Assembly (NCBI RefSeq): GCF_963678635.1
Contig: NC_087062.1
Coordinates: 49,450,552 to 49,514,551, forward strand
DNA: 64,000 nucleotides
Direction of reading: 5' to 3'
From: Symsagittifera roscoffensis
Taxonomy: Eukaryota > Xenacoelomorpha > Acoela > Convolutidae
In this document: positions 53,372 to 63,430 of the stretch, piece by piece
Layout of the letters: each line of letters starts with the position of its first letter
How positions within the stretch are numbered: the stretch's first letter is position 1
The notes under the pieces: model-generated
What the model was told of the DNA's origin: nothing
Seen by the model: the letters and a program-made list of their open reading frames with translations, nothing else
Database searches by the model: none
Program-made: the position numbers and the translations under genes

Positions 53372-53791
53372 GGTGGCGTCCCTCATGCTTGAAGGAACGA
53401 ATGCTTGAAACTAATTTTAGCTTACTTTCAGCCAATCAGAATTAAGTATTCAAAGTCTCAAAGTAAATCGCGAAAATAAGCGAAAGTAAGAAAAAAAATC
53501 CAGGCCATTAGTGTTAATATTGACCGATTACATAATAAGCAGATGAGTTTTCAAGGCTGAAAAATTCTTATTACTTTGACCTCATTAATCTTGATGATTA
53601 TCTGAATAGTATTGCGGTTGTAACCCGCAATTTGTAATGTTTTTTGATTATTTTCCACTGATTTAATACGTTTTCTGTTAATTTTGACTTCGATTTTGGG
53701 AGAAAGGCATTTAGCCAATAGAATATCTCTGCGATTTTGATTGGTTGAAATTTTTCAAGCATTCGGTCCTTCAAGCATGAGAACCCTCCCC
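53372..53791. mobile_element. MITE with long terminal inverted repeats, possibly Mutator-like (unit 1)
   Basis: The left end has CTCATGCTTGAAGGAACG and the right end its near-exact reverse complement, as part of TIRs of about 40 bp. GACGCATTG (53363-53371) and GACGCAATG (53792-53800) flank it as a 9-bp direct repeat with one mismatch, the length expected of Mutator-like elements. There is no transposase, so it is non-autonomous. Repeated at 60,528-60,947. Confidence 0.55.
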
Positions 53792-54178
53792 GACGCAATG
53801 TATTGATTGCTAACACATGTCGTGAAAATAGCGCAGTTGCCAATAAACACTATGTTAAACTTACAGACTAAACTGTTAAAATTTCTTGTCTAAATCCAAA
53901 ATCTTCGCCCAAAAAGAATCGATCGGATGTGATTACATCACTTCAAAAACATTTTCAATTTTTGCATCAAAATATGTATATCACTTTAGGAAGTTTCTTT
54001 GGGTGTACCACAGCATTGCAACTTCCGTTACTCCCGTCTGTCCTCAAATTTCTGTGTACTGGTAACCTGTAATGAATAAATATCAGATTTGGAAACAAGG
54101 AAAAAGTTGATCAGAAGCATTTGATTATTTTTAAAATTCTGAAGACAGCACATAACGGTAAAACTCCTCAGGTTCCAG

Positions 54179-54610
54179 CAGGGGCGGATCTAGGATTTTT
54201 TCGAGGGGGGGGGGGCGGATTTTGAAAAAATTTTCGAAAATTTTGACGACCTTTTTTTTTTAGGTCGACTAAATTGATTTTTCGAGCTCTCCCAAAGCAC
54301 TGTTTTGCCCCTATTTTGGCTAAATTTTCTGCGCCGCAGGCAAATTTTTGAAAAAACAGTCAAAAGAGCCGTTTTTGGGCACTTTTTGAAAAATTTTGAC
54401 AAAAAAATCGCGTTTTTTTGGCGCGCGCTCCCCCTCAAATTTAGTATGTATTGGCGCCGAAGGCGCCTTTAGAAAAATTTTAGGGTCGGTCGGCCAAAAA
54501 TAGATTTCTGAAAAAGTATAAAAGTATCAAAGGGGACCCTTTGGGTCGGCAGGGGGTCGAATCCCTGAGGGGGGGGGCGTCCGCCCCCCCCCCCCCTAAA
54601 TCCGCCCCTG
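54179..54610. mobile_element. hAT-like MITE with 8-bp target-site duplication (unit 1)
   Basis: TIRs CAGGGGCGGATCTAGG and, at the other end reversed, CAGGGGCGGATTTAGG. It is flanked by identical 8-bp repeats GGTTCCAG at 54171-54178 and 54611-54618, the hAT signature. The interior (432 bp) has poly-G/poly-C tracts just inside both ends that could pair. No coding capacity. Widespread CAGGGGCGGAT-type ends are known from hAT MITEs in many animals. Confidence 0.8.
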
Positions 54611-55277
54611 GGTTCCAGGTATTGTTTATGACAGGCAATTTTTCGATAACTTTAACCCAATTTGAGAAATCTGGATCCAGGCGTAATTTTTCTATTACGC
54701 GGGAAATGCAGGTAATTAAAGCCCATTTTTGAGCGTGGAAGTCATTCTTCACGTTTTACGGGACCTTTTCAGTTTTGCATTTCAATCGCACTTCGTAAAT
54801 AACGAGCAAAGCACCACGTTGTAAAAAAGAAATATGTCAGAGAAAGCAAAATCAACAACAAAAAAACTTTATTTGGCTCAATTAGCTCACATAAATCAAA
54901 TTGGAATGACTTGCAAGCCAGATTACGTCGACAGTTACAAGAAAGCTGTTACTGTCGCGTGTATTTTTGACCCCAGAGTAGACATAACGTCGAAAGTCAA
55001 ACATAGCTAACAGACACAAAAAAAGAACCTGGCCATAAATCTGACCAAGAATCTGGTGAGTTTAAAGCACATTTTATATATGACACTTACTTTTGATAAA
55101 AATTAACCCAATTTGAGAACTGGATGAAAAGGTCGCTGAGAAATCATTGAAATTACACCCACTGGAACCTGATCTAAACTACATTTTATGATTGGATAAA
55201 TTAGATATTTTACCAATGTAAAGTATTTAATATTAACCAATCATGATCCATCTAACTAACAATCCACTTATTTGTAA

Positions 55278-55305
55278 GTGCTGAAATTACTTGTAATTTC
55301 AGCAC
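55278..55305. other. Perfect 28-nt hairpin (unit 1)
   Basis: GTGCTGAAATTAC, TT, then GTAATTTCAGCAC: 13-bp perfect arms with a two-base loop. No T-run follows on either strand, so it is not an obvious terminator. Repeated at 62,403-62,430. Confidence 0.6.
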
Positions 55306-55549
55306 CAGAGAGATTTGAATTTAACTTAGAAATTAGTTGACTCTCCAAGAAGACTTCAGCAACCGCAATAAACCAGTATACCCTAGATCTATTGAGCCTA
55401 GCAGAGACTAGTTAAACAACCTGAGACTAGATAAGTATAAGAGTAAGATTAGGATCGGTATTAGACTAAGAAGTTGCACGAATCTATCCGGCCGAAAATA
55501 AGATAGCGTGACGAGCAGACGGTGTACCCTATCCGAAATTACTCTATGA

Positions 55550-55894
55550 GTTATACCCATCGGTCATAACTCATCTGGTGCGACCATAAGTCTCGAACAA
55601 GACCTTAATAGATTAGAATTAACCAAAAATAGATTAGAATTTAGACAAAACATTTACAAAATGTTATACGACGATAATTTAATCGAAATGTCTCTACGAC
55701 TCAATAGATCAAAGCCAATATTCCGAACGATAACAGAACTACCCGGAATTGGAAGAAGACCTCGAACCAGAGACGACATACGACAAAGTAGAAACCTACC
55801 ATATAGTTATATGATAGTTCGGCAAAAGCCAACACAAACTTTTGTATTTAGAATACTACTAGCAATGAATTTAGATTTTCATTTGCAAACATAA
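55550..55894 (+). CDS. Unknown small frame (unit 1)
   Basis: Open from 55550 to 55894 (114 codons; first ATG at 55661). Charged and helical, with repeated N-R-L-E motifs upstream of the Met, then MLYDDNLIEMSLRLNRS and PGIGRRPRTRDDIRQSRN. No family recognised. The duplicate frame at 62,675-63,019 differs at four codons within about 55 bp, all changing the amino acid. It may be an exon or the start of another element's Gag; low certainty that it is translated. Confidence 0.3.
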   Translation, partial: VIPIGHNSSGATISLEQDLNRLELTKNRLEFRQNIYKMLYDDNLIEMSLRLNRSKPIFRTITELPGIGRRPRTRDDIRQSRNLPYSYMIVRQKPTQTFVFRILLAMNLDFHLQT

Positions 55895-56129
55895 AATTTT
55901 GAAGTCAATCTTCAAAATCATTTCAGGCGCTAAACAAAATTATTAATATACAATAACGAATGATAAAAAGATCTCAGATCGTTTTCCTAAGTTCTGCAGT
56001 AATATACAAAACATGTTTGAAAAATATTTATTGAAAAATCAAAATAAAAATTAGTAGCATGACAATAAATGGTTAGTAATTATAAATCATCCTGTTGTTC
56101 CAGCTTCATCACCAATGTCTGTTTTGTTT

Positions 56130-56440
56130 TGTCTGACTTTACTACTTGGGCTATGGTATCCAGTAATAGATCAATATTGGGCATTTGATATTTGTTTTTA
56201 TGGATAAGTTTGTTGATTTTCTTTGAATCTAATGCAAGTTTAACTGTTTGATTTTTTTACAGTGATGACAATTGGACTGATGAATTGTCTATTCAAACAC
56301 TTTTCCAATTTGTTTCCGATAATATCTTTCTGATCAATCAGTTTGTTTAGTTCTTCCTCCACACGTTCTTGTAAATGTATCTGGATGCGGCGACCTTTTT
56401 GTTGTATCGGAACGAATTCTTTAATAAACTGTGTCTTCAT
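56130..56440 (-). pseudogene. Gypsy RT N-terminal fragment at the 7.1-kb joint
   Basis: Frame 56440-56240 gives KGRRIQIHLQERVEEELNK without the stop seen in unit 1. It continues towards the duplication joint at 56,113, where the RT is cut off. No catalytic motif is included. Confidence 0.55.
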
Positions 56441-56550
56441 TGTGTGATTCTTGGATTTTCCAATACGTACGCACAGTTGTGCGAAATTTTCTTTGACCCA
56501 TTGTTTAATTGCTGGATCAGACTTTTCCTGGTCTCGTTTTGTTTTTGTTG

Positions 56551-57585
56551 TTATTGTATTAGTTTAATACCGATTTGTGGTAACAAGTTTCTTCCTATAA
56601 CGTTCGCTTTTTTGTCATCTACTACGATGAATGGAGCTGATTGCACCTTCCAGCCTCCTGACTCGATAGCAATAATTAATTTTCCCTTTGGAACGATCGT
56701 TTCACCGTTATAGCATGCTAAGTTCCGTGTGGTGTCTCTTGTTGGGATAATTTTAAACGTTGCCTCTTTGTTATTGTGTTGGAGACGCCGTGCGGTTTTT
56801 TCCTTGAGAAAAGACATTGGGCTTCCCGAATCAGCACTAGCAAACAATAGCTCTGAACTCGTCTTCAATTTGACAATGTGTCCTTTTAAGTCATCCTCTG
56901 CTAGTGTTCTTGTGTTTTTAATCTCGAATGATTCTGCGATTGCCATTACCGAAAAAATATCTATTTGATAATCCTCCCAACCGTTGCTGGAAGAAAATTT
57001 GGCAAATGTCTTTGGATCGTTTTCTGTTTCGAGACTTTCCGTCTCTAGTTCCTCCTGTTTATCTGTATCTTCCAGATAGTTTACTTGTGTGGAACGGCAA
57101 ACTTTAGCGAAGTGGCCCCGTTTGGCGCATTTGGTACAAATTTTACCTTTAGCGGGGCAGGACTGTAAGTTATTTTGATTATATTGATTTCCGCATTTGT
57201 AACACTGTTTTTGACCATCTGTATTGGCATTTCTCTGTTGTCCTCTGTTGTTTTGTGACCCCCGTGTGAATGGTCGCCCTCTAAATCCTCGTCCTCTTGG
57301 TGCGTTTTGATTGTTGGAGCAGTACGCGCGCCCCGGCGTGTTTATGTAGTTAACCGGTTCTTGTTTTGACGTTACATGTTGTCCTCCGAACGGATTGGTT
57401 TTCATAGTACGACTATGTTCGATTCCTTTTTCTCTACGTATAGCATATTCATTTGCGTCTTGTGGGGTCCTGGTCTGTGCTAATAATTCTTCAGCAATTT
57501 TGTCATTGTTTATGTGTGCGGTGAACATGTCTCGAAACCATTCATCCTCGCGATACCCGCAATCCGCTCGTGACGCTAGTTCCAC
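56551..57585 (-). CDS. Gypsy Gag C-terminus, zinc knuckle and protease, unit 2 (frame intact)
   Basis: 344 codons open. ELASRADCGYREDEWFRDMF and EELLAQTRTPQDANEYAIRR (end of Gag capsid), then MKTNPFGGQH, CYKCGNQ, CTKCAKRGHFAKVC (CCHC) and FASADSGSPMSF (protease Asp-Ser-Gly). Unlike unit 1 it retains the 16 bp at 57,460, so capsid and knuckle are in one frame. It is otherwise identical except for a Ser to Ile change next to the knuckle and minor changes. The RT that should follow is truncated by the duplication joint. Confidence 0.75.
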   Translation of the reverse strand: MELASRADCGYREDEWFRDMFTAHINNDKIAEELLAQTRTPQDANEYAIRREKGIEHSRTMKTNPFGGQHVTSKQEPVNYINTPGRAYCSNNQNAPRGRGFRGRPFTRGSQNNRGQQRNANTDGQKQCYKCGNQYNQNNLQSCPAKGKICTKCAKRGHFAKVCRSTQVNYLEDTDKQEELETESLETENDPKTFAKFSSSNGWEDYQIDIFSVMAIAESFEIKNTRTLAEDDLKGHIVKLKTSSELLFASADSGSPMSFLKEKTARRLQHNNKEATFKIIPTRDTTRNLACYNGETIVPKGKLIIAIESGGWKVQSAPFIVVDDKKANVIGRNLLPQIGIKLIQ

Positions 57586-57763
57586 GAGGTCTGAATGGAA
57601 TTGCTCTAAACTCTCTGTTTTCTTTTGTTTTCGACATATGAAATTGTACCTTTCAAAGGCGATATTCTAGTTGTTACAAAAATATCCTCGAGGGTTGTCT
57701 TACTTCTTGTGTGGAGACAGTGTGTAGTTCCAAATTGGGTCTTTTTTGTTGTATTTGTCTTTG

Positions 57764-58156
57764 TCATTCTGCTCCTAAGCATAAGAATATGTAACTGCGT
57801 ATTTTTGCGTCGGTTTTGTCCCATCTGAAGGAATTACAAAGTACTCCTTTCTCTCGTGCTTTTATTACGTGGTTCTCCCAACCAACTCTTTTCTCTTGGT
57901 TTCTGACTTCTCTATTCTTCTTTTGTGCCTCAGTTTTTCCTGTGATTTCAACCTCGTACACTGGTTCTGGAGGTTCGACCAATGCTGGTTGGGCTCTCAA
58001 TAGATTTCGTACTTCTATCCCGTCTTTCGCAAATATCGCCATTTCCATTATTGCTGCCCACTTGGACCATTCTAGAGGTGGTTCAACAGATGCCTTCTCC
58101 CAGAACGGGTTTATGTGGAGTGGATTTTTTGAGTATCCTGCTGGCTGCGCCATGTC
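57764..58156 (-). pseudogene. Gypsy Gag N-terminal region, unit 2
   Basis: Identical to 50608-51000 in unit 1: start MAQPAGYSKN at 58156, WSKWAAIMEMAIFAKD, and a stop after YIFLCLGAE. The same stop in both units shows that this defect predates the duplication. Confidence 0.6.
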
Positions 58157-58252
58157 ATACCTCAATGTATGATCTTCTAATCCTGGAATCCGAATGGATC
58201 GACAAACTGAGATTTTAGTGCGAAGCGAGATAAAACAACTAATTGGAACCAA

Positions 58253-58472
58253 TGTTAATTCTTGGTCTGACCGATCATTCGGTCACTGTTTGAGAGAAGA
58301 TGTCTCAAGGTCGATTGACCGGCCATATGTATGGTTATAACATACGTTAACATAAAACATGTATATAAATATATATATCTAGATTTTGTCGGTCCATGCC
58401 GGATGACAATCCCTTCGTAGAACTTCGCTTAATGCCGGTCCACTTAAACTTTAGGGTAATAGTTACTTCACA
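58253..58472 (-). repeat. Candidate Gypsy 5' LTR (unit 2)
   Basis: Duplicate of 51097-51316 with the same TG...CA ends and TATA-like tract. Because it came by segmental duplication it does not count as the second LTR of an element. Confidence 0.35.
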
Positions 58473-58475
58473 GAT

Positions 58476-58760
58476 ATGGTAGACCAAGCCGGATTAGCGC
58501 AGAACCCTGTCGTGATCAACCCCTCAACCGATACAGCTGCCTCAGTCAAGAAAAAAACACGACGGACTGGAACTCTGTTAATTCACAGTTCACAGATGGT
58601 ACGGAAAAACCCGACTGATGAACTGACATTGCCCGAGCCAAAGAGCGTGGTTTTCCAATCGGAAATCGATCCAGTTGACATTGATGTTGTTTCGATCATT
58701 TCAACGTCATCCTCACTCAGAGAAAAGTTGACTGGCTTCGACTCCGAGTCAAATAGCTGA
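58476..58760 (+). CDS. Small unknown frame next to the LTR candidate (unit 2)
   Basis: Duplicate of 51320-51604; same 94-codon peptide with the KKKTRR patch. Confidence 0.3.
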   Translation: MVDQAGLAQNPVVINPSTDTAASVKKKTRRTGTLLIHSSQMVRKNPTDELTLPEPKSVVFQSEIDPVDIDVVSIISTSSSLREKLTGFDSESNS

Positions 58761-60527
58761 ATTCTTTCGGAAAAGGATAGATTCCTGTCGGGAAAACAAA
58801 ACTACCAAACTCTTCGATTACGAACTTTATGTATCCTCTTATTGGCGCTGAGTCTTAGGACAAACCTAGCTGAATTTTAGTGATAGATCACGCATTCAGA
58901 TCTAAAATATTGCATTCGCCATAGTATCCCTATTGATGCTCAAACCATTTCTTTTCCTGCGCACTCAGTCGGCGCTTTTATTGTGAAATCCTTAACAACC
59001 CAAGTACTTATATATATGGCGTTAGTTACTTTCTCCGATTTTATTTTCTTAAAAATTCACTTAGTACCTCAGTCCAAGGAGGGAAAAGAGATATTGTATT
59101 TATTTTGTAATTGTTTTTTACTTAACATTCTCCCCAGTACGGGAAGTGTTGAGATGTGATTTTAGAATACTCTTCTTTGATTACTTTAGTGACAGCTTTT
59201 AGCTTGACCTTCAACTTACGTCCACTCCTTCGGAGTGATCTCGTTCACTTTTTAGTTTAATGTTTTAATGATTAAGTAAATCACTTACGTTAACAAACCT
59301 TCTTGTTCTGTTACATAGAATTAGATACAGAATCAGCTCGAACACTTATATTTGAGCCTGAACAAATTTAAACATTTTCAATGAAAAAAGCAGAGCGCAC
59401 TAGAAGTTAAATGTGTCTTTTGAAGGCTTGGCTCACGTCAATTTGCCATTAACTATGAATCATGTTATGATTTCAATCCGTTTTGCACTTAAAGGTGTTC
59501 GTTTTTCAGGCGTGCAATACTGAGGCAAACACAGTTTTTTAGCGACAAGACCTGTTTGCCAATTGCGTTTTCGTCTTTTTCGGTGTCCGTGCAATAGCAG
59601 TTTATTATTGTTTCCCCCCTTAAAGTCCGTAAAAGTTGAGTAGGAGAGTACGATTAAGCTGTATTTGATTTTCGAGATAAGATACCACGCCGGAAATGAC
59701 TATACAGCTAGCCACTGGTTGTTCGGTCATATTGATACCGGGTCACAGATATCTATGTAGCTAGTTGCTTGGTCATATTTATACTGGTCCATAAATGTCA
59801 CTGCAACTAGTCACTTGGCATTCGGTTAAAGTGATAATCGGCCCTCAAATGCCTATACAACCACGTCTTGATGTTCGTTGAGTTTCCTATTTACTGTGAG
59901 CTTTTGATTTTATCACTTTTGTTTAAGATGCTTTTCTTTCATTCGATGTTTAATACTGAGACAATACGTAAATGTTCATTTGCAAGACTGTTTGTAAGAT
60001 ATACTTCGTCCCGTTTATCATTATCGTGGCCGTCTTTTCTTTCAGTTTGTCAACAACATATGGATTCCAGAGCCGAGTTTGTAGAAAACGCTCATGTAGT
60101 TTCAGAAAAACAATTACACTTTTAAGAAATGAATTACATAAATGAACACACATCAGTCAACAACAAAAGTGACTACGGGCACAGATTAGTCAAAAGAACA
60201 AAGGTTTTCAACTTGCTTTATACATTAAATTTACACTCCATCCCAAATATAAAAATGATTTGATTTTTTTTACATTCATCATCAGAACAAATATACAAAG
60301 TATCACTACATTAAAAGCAGTTATTGCTCAGCTTAGATCTACATAGATGGAAGGTTACAAACAAATTTATAAAGGTCTGTGATATGAACAAGTTATAAAA
60401 AAATATTTAAGTTACATCTCTTTTCTTCCCACTCGACCCGTGAGCTATCATCGTGGTCCCGGGCCTCTAAAAATTTAATTACTCTTCAACTAAATGCAAT
60501 CAATTGTCATTTTTTTAAGACGCATTG

Positions 60528-60947
60528 GGTGGCGTCCCTCATGCTTGAAGGAACGAATGCTTGAAACTAATTTTAGCTTACTTTCAGCCAATCAGAATTA
60601 AGTATTCAAAGTCTCAAAGTAAATCGCGAAAATAAGCGAAAGTAAGAAAAAAAATCCAGGCCATTAGTGTTAATATTGACCGATTACATAATAAGCAGAT
60701 GAGTTTTCAAGGCTGAAAAATTCTTATTACTTTGACCTCATTAATCTTGATGATTATCTGAATAGTATTGCGGTTGTAACCCGCAATTTGTAATGTTTTT
60801 TGATTATTTTCCACTGATTTAATACGTTTTCTGTTAATTTTGACTTCGATTTTGGGAGAAAGGCATTTAGCCAATAGAATATCTCTGCGATTTTGATTGG
60901 TTGAAATTTTTCAAGCATTCGGTCCTTCAAGCATGAGAACCCTCCCC
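60528..60947. mobile_element. Mutator-like MITE (unit 2)
   Basis: Duplicate of 53372-53791, with the same terminal inverted repeats and 9-bp imperfect flanking repeat. Confidence 0.55.
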
Positions 60948-61334
60948 GACGCAATGTATTGATTGCTAACACATGTCGTGAAAATAGCGCAGTTGCCAAT
61001 AAACACTATGTTAAACTTACAGACTAAACTGTTAAAATTTCTTGTCTAAATCCAAAATCTTCGCCCAAAAAGAATCGATCGGATGTGATTACATCACTTC
61101 AAAAACATTTTCAATTTTTGCATCAAAATATGTATATCACTTTAGGAAGTTTCTTTGGGTGTACCACAGCATTGCAACTTCCGTCACTCCCGTCTGTCCT
61201 CAAATTTCTGTGTACTGGTAACCTGTAATGAATAAATATCAGATTTGGAAACAAGGAAAAAGTTGATCAGAAGCATTTGATTATTTTTAAAATTCTGAAG
61301 ACAGCACATAACGGTAAAACTCCTCAGGTTCCAG

Positions 61335-61771
61335 CAGGGGCGGATCTAGGATTTTTTCGAGGGGGGGGGGGGGGCGGATTTTGAAAAAATTTTCGAAAAT
61401 TTTGACGACCTTTTTTTTTTAGGTCGACTAAATTGATTTTTCGAGCTCTCCCAAAGCACTGTTTTGCCCCTATTTTGGCTAAATTTTCTGCGCCGCAGGC
61501 AAATTTTTGAAAAAACAGTCAAAAGAGCCGTTTTTGGGCACTTTTTGAAAAATTTTGACAAAAAAATCGCGTTTTTTTGGCGCGCGCTCCCCCTCAAATT
61601 TAGTATGTATTGGCGCCGAAGGCGCCTTTAGAAAAATTTTAGGGTCGGTCGGCCAAAAATAGATTTCTGAAAAAGTATAAAAGTATCAAAGGGGACCCTT
61701 TGGGTCGGCAGGGGGTCGAATCCCTGAGGGGGGGGGGGGGGCGTCCGCCCCCCCCCCTAAATCCGCCCCTG
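61335..61771. mobile_element. hAT-like MITE (unit 2)
   Basis: Duplicate of 54179-54610, 437 bp, with GGTTCCAG at 61327-61334 and 61772-61779. Poly-G and poly-C tract lengths differ from unit 1. Confidence 0.8.
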
Positions 61772-62402
61772 GGTTCCAGGTATTGTTTATGACAGGCAAT
61801 TTTTCGATAACTTTAACCCAATTTGAGAAATCTGGATCCAGGCGTAATTTTTCTATTACGCGGGAAATGCAGGTAATTAAAGCCCATTTTTGAGAGTGGA
61901 AGTCATTCTTCACGTTTTACGGGACCTTTTCAGTTTTGCATTTCAATCGCACTTCGTAAATAACGAGCAAAGCACCACGTTGTAAAAAAGAAATATGTCA
62001 GAGAAAGCAAAATCAACAACAAAAAAACTTTATTTGGCTCAATTAGCTCACATAAATCAAATTGGAATGACTTGCAAGCCAGATTACGTCGACAGTTACA
62101 GAGTAGACATAACGTCGAAAGTCAAACATAGCTAACAGACACAAAAAAAGAACCTGGCCATAAATCTGACCAAGAATCTGGTGAGTTTAAAGCACATTTT
62201 ATATATGACACTTACTTTTGATAAAAATTAACCCAATTTGAGAACTGGATGAAAAGGTCGCTGAGAAATCATTGAAATTACACCCACTGGAACCTGATCT
62301 AAACTACATTTTATGATTGGATAAATTAGATATTTTACCAATGTAAAGTATTTAATATTAACCAATCATGATCCATCTAACTAACAATCCACTTATTTGT
62401 AA

Positions 62403-62430
62403 GTGCTGAAATTACTTGTAATTTCAGCAC
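62403..62430. other. Perfect 28-nt hairpin (unit 2)
   Basis: Same 13-bp arms and two-base loop as 55278-55305. Confidence 0.6.
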
Positions 62431-62674
62431 CAGAGAGATTTGAATTTAACTTAGAAATTAGTTGACTCTCCAAGAAGACTTCAGCAACCGCAATAAACCA
62501 GTATACCCTAGATCTATTGAGCCTAGCAGAGACTAGTTAAACAACCTGAGACTAGATAAGTATAAGAGTAAGATTAGGATCGGTATTAGACTAAGAAGTT
62601 GCACGAATCTATCCGGCCGAAAATAAGATAGCGTGACGAGCAGACGGTGTACCCTATCCGAAATTACTCTATGA

Positions 62675-63019
62675 GTTATACCCATCGGTCATAACTCATC
62701 TGGTGCGACCATAAGTCTCGAACAAGACCTTAATAGATTAGAATTAACCAAAAATAGATTAGAATTTAGACAAAACATTTACAAAATGTTATACGACGAT
62801 AATTTAATCGAAATGTCTCTACGACTCAATAGATCAGAGTCAATATTCCGAACGATAACAAAACTACCCGGAATTGGAAGAAGACCTCAAACCAGAGACG
62901 ACATACGACAAAGTAGAAACCTACCATATAGTTATATGATAGTTCGGCAAAAGCCAACACAAACTTTTGTATTTAGAATACTACTAGCAATGAATTTAGA
63001 TTTTCATTTGCAAACATAA
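62675..63019 (+). CDS. Unknown small frame (unit 2)
   Basis: Counterpart of 55550-55894. Four substitutions relative to unit 1, all transitions and all non-synonymous (Lys to Glu, Pro to Ser, Glu to Lys, Arg to Gln). Confidence 0.3.
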   Translation, partial: VIPIGHNSSGATISLEQDLNRLELTKNRLEFRQNIYKMLYDDNLIEMSLRLNRSESIFRTITKLPGIGRRPQTRDDIRQSRNLPYSYMIVRQKPTQTFVFRILLAMNLDFHLQT

Positions 63020-63306
63020 AATTTTGAAGTCAATCTTCAAAATCATTTCAGGCGCTAAACAAAATTATTAATATACAATAACGAATGATAAAAAGATCTC
63101 AGATCGTTTTCCTAAGTTCTGCAGTAATATACAAAACATGTTTGAAAAATATTTATTGAAAAATCAAAATAAAAATTAGTAGCATGACAATAAATGGTTA
63201 GTAATTATAAATCATCCTGTTGTTCCAGCTTCATCACCTAAACATAACAGCATTCATAAGCTCACTAATATCATAAAAACACTAAATCTTTTCTTTACAC
63301 AAATTT

Positions 63307-63430
63307 AAATCATTTTAAACTTAAATTCACTTAAATTTAAAATCAGATCATCAAGGCTTATCCTTGGATCTTAAATCATTTTCTACTTAATTAAATTTAA
63401 AACTTGATCATCAAGGCCTATCCTTGGATC
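63307..63430. repeat. Two-copy direct repeat, about 60-bp period
   Basis: A 25-bp block at 63346-63370 recurs at 63406-63430 with one change, and the AT-rich sequence before each block is also similar. The block is nearly self-complementary around ATCAAGG...CCTTGGAT. Confidence 0.6.

Larger units (their letters stand above)
48973..56112. repeat. 7.1-kb tandem duplication, unit 1
   Basis: Runs from within the Gypsy RT to 56,112. The next base starts the second unit, beginning again at CAATGTCTG. It contains the Gypsy 5' half, the LTR candidate, the small frame, two MITEs, a hairpin and a second small frame. Breakpoint microhomology is about CAATG or less. Confidence 0.85.
56113..63237. repeat. 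7.1-kb tandem duplication, unit 2
   Basis: Near-identical to unit 1. Differences noted: about 20 substitutions, +16 bp at 57,460, different poly-G/C lengths in the hAT MITE, and loss of 36 bp near 62,100 (54,942-54,977 in unit 1). After 63,237 the sequence is unique. Confidence 0.85.

Noticed and set aside
53598-53843. 81-codon minus-strand frame
   Set aside because: It lies across the end of a MITE and has no motif; a chance frame.
54190-54752. Frames of 60-90 codons in the hAT MITE
   Set aside because: They derive from G/C homopolymers and TIRs and change length between the duplicates.
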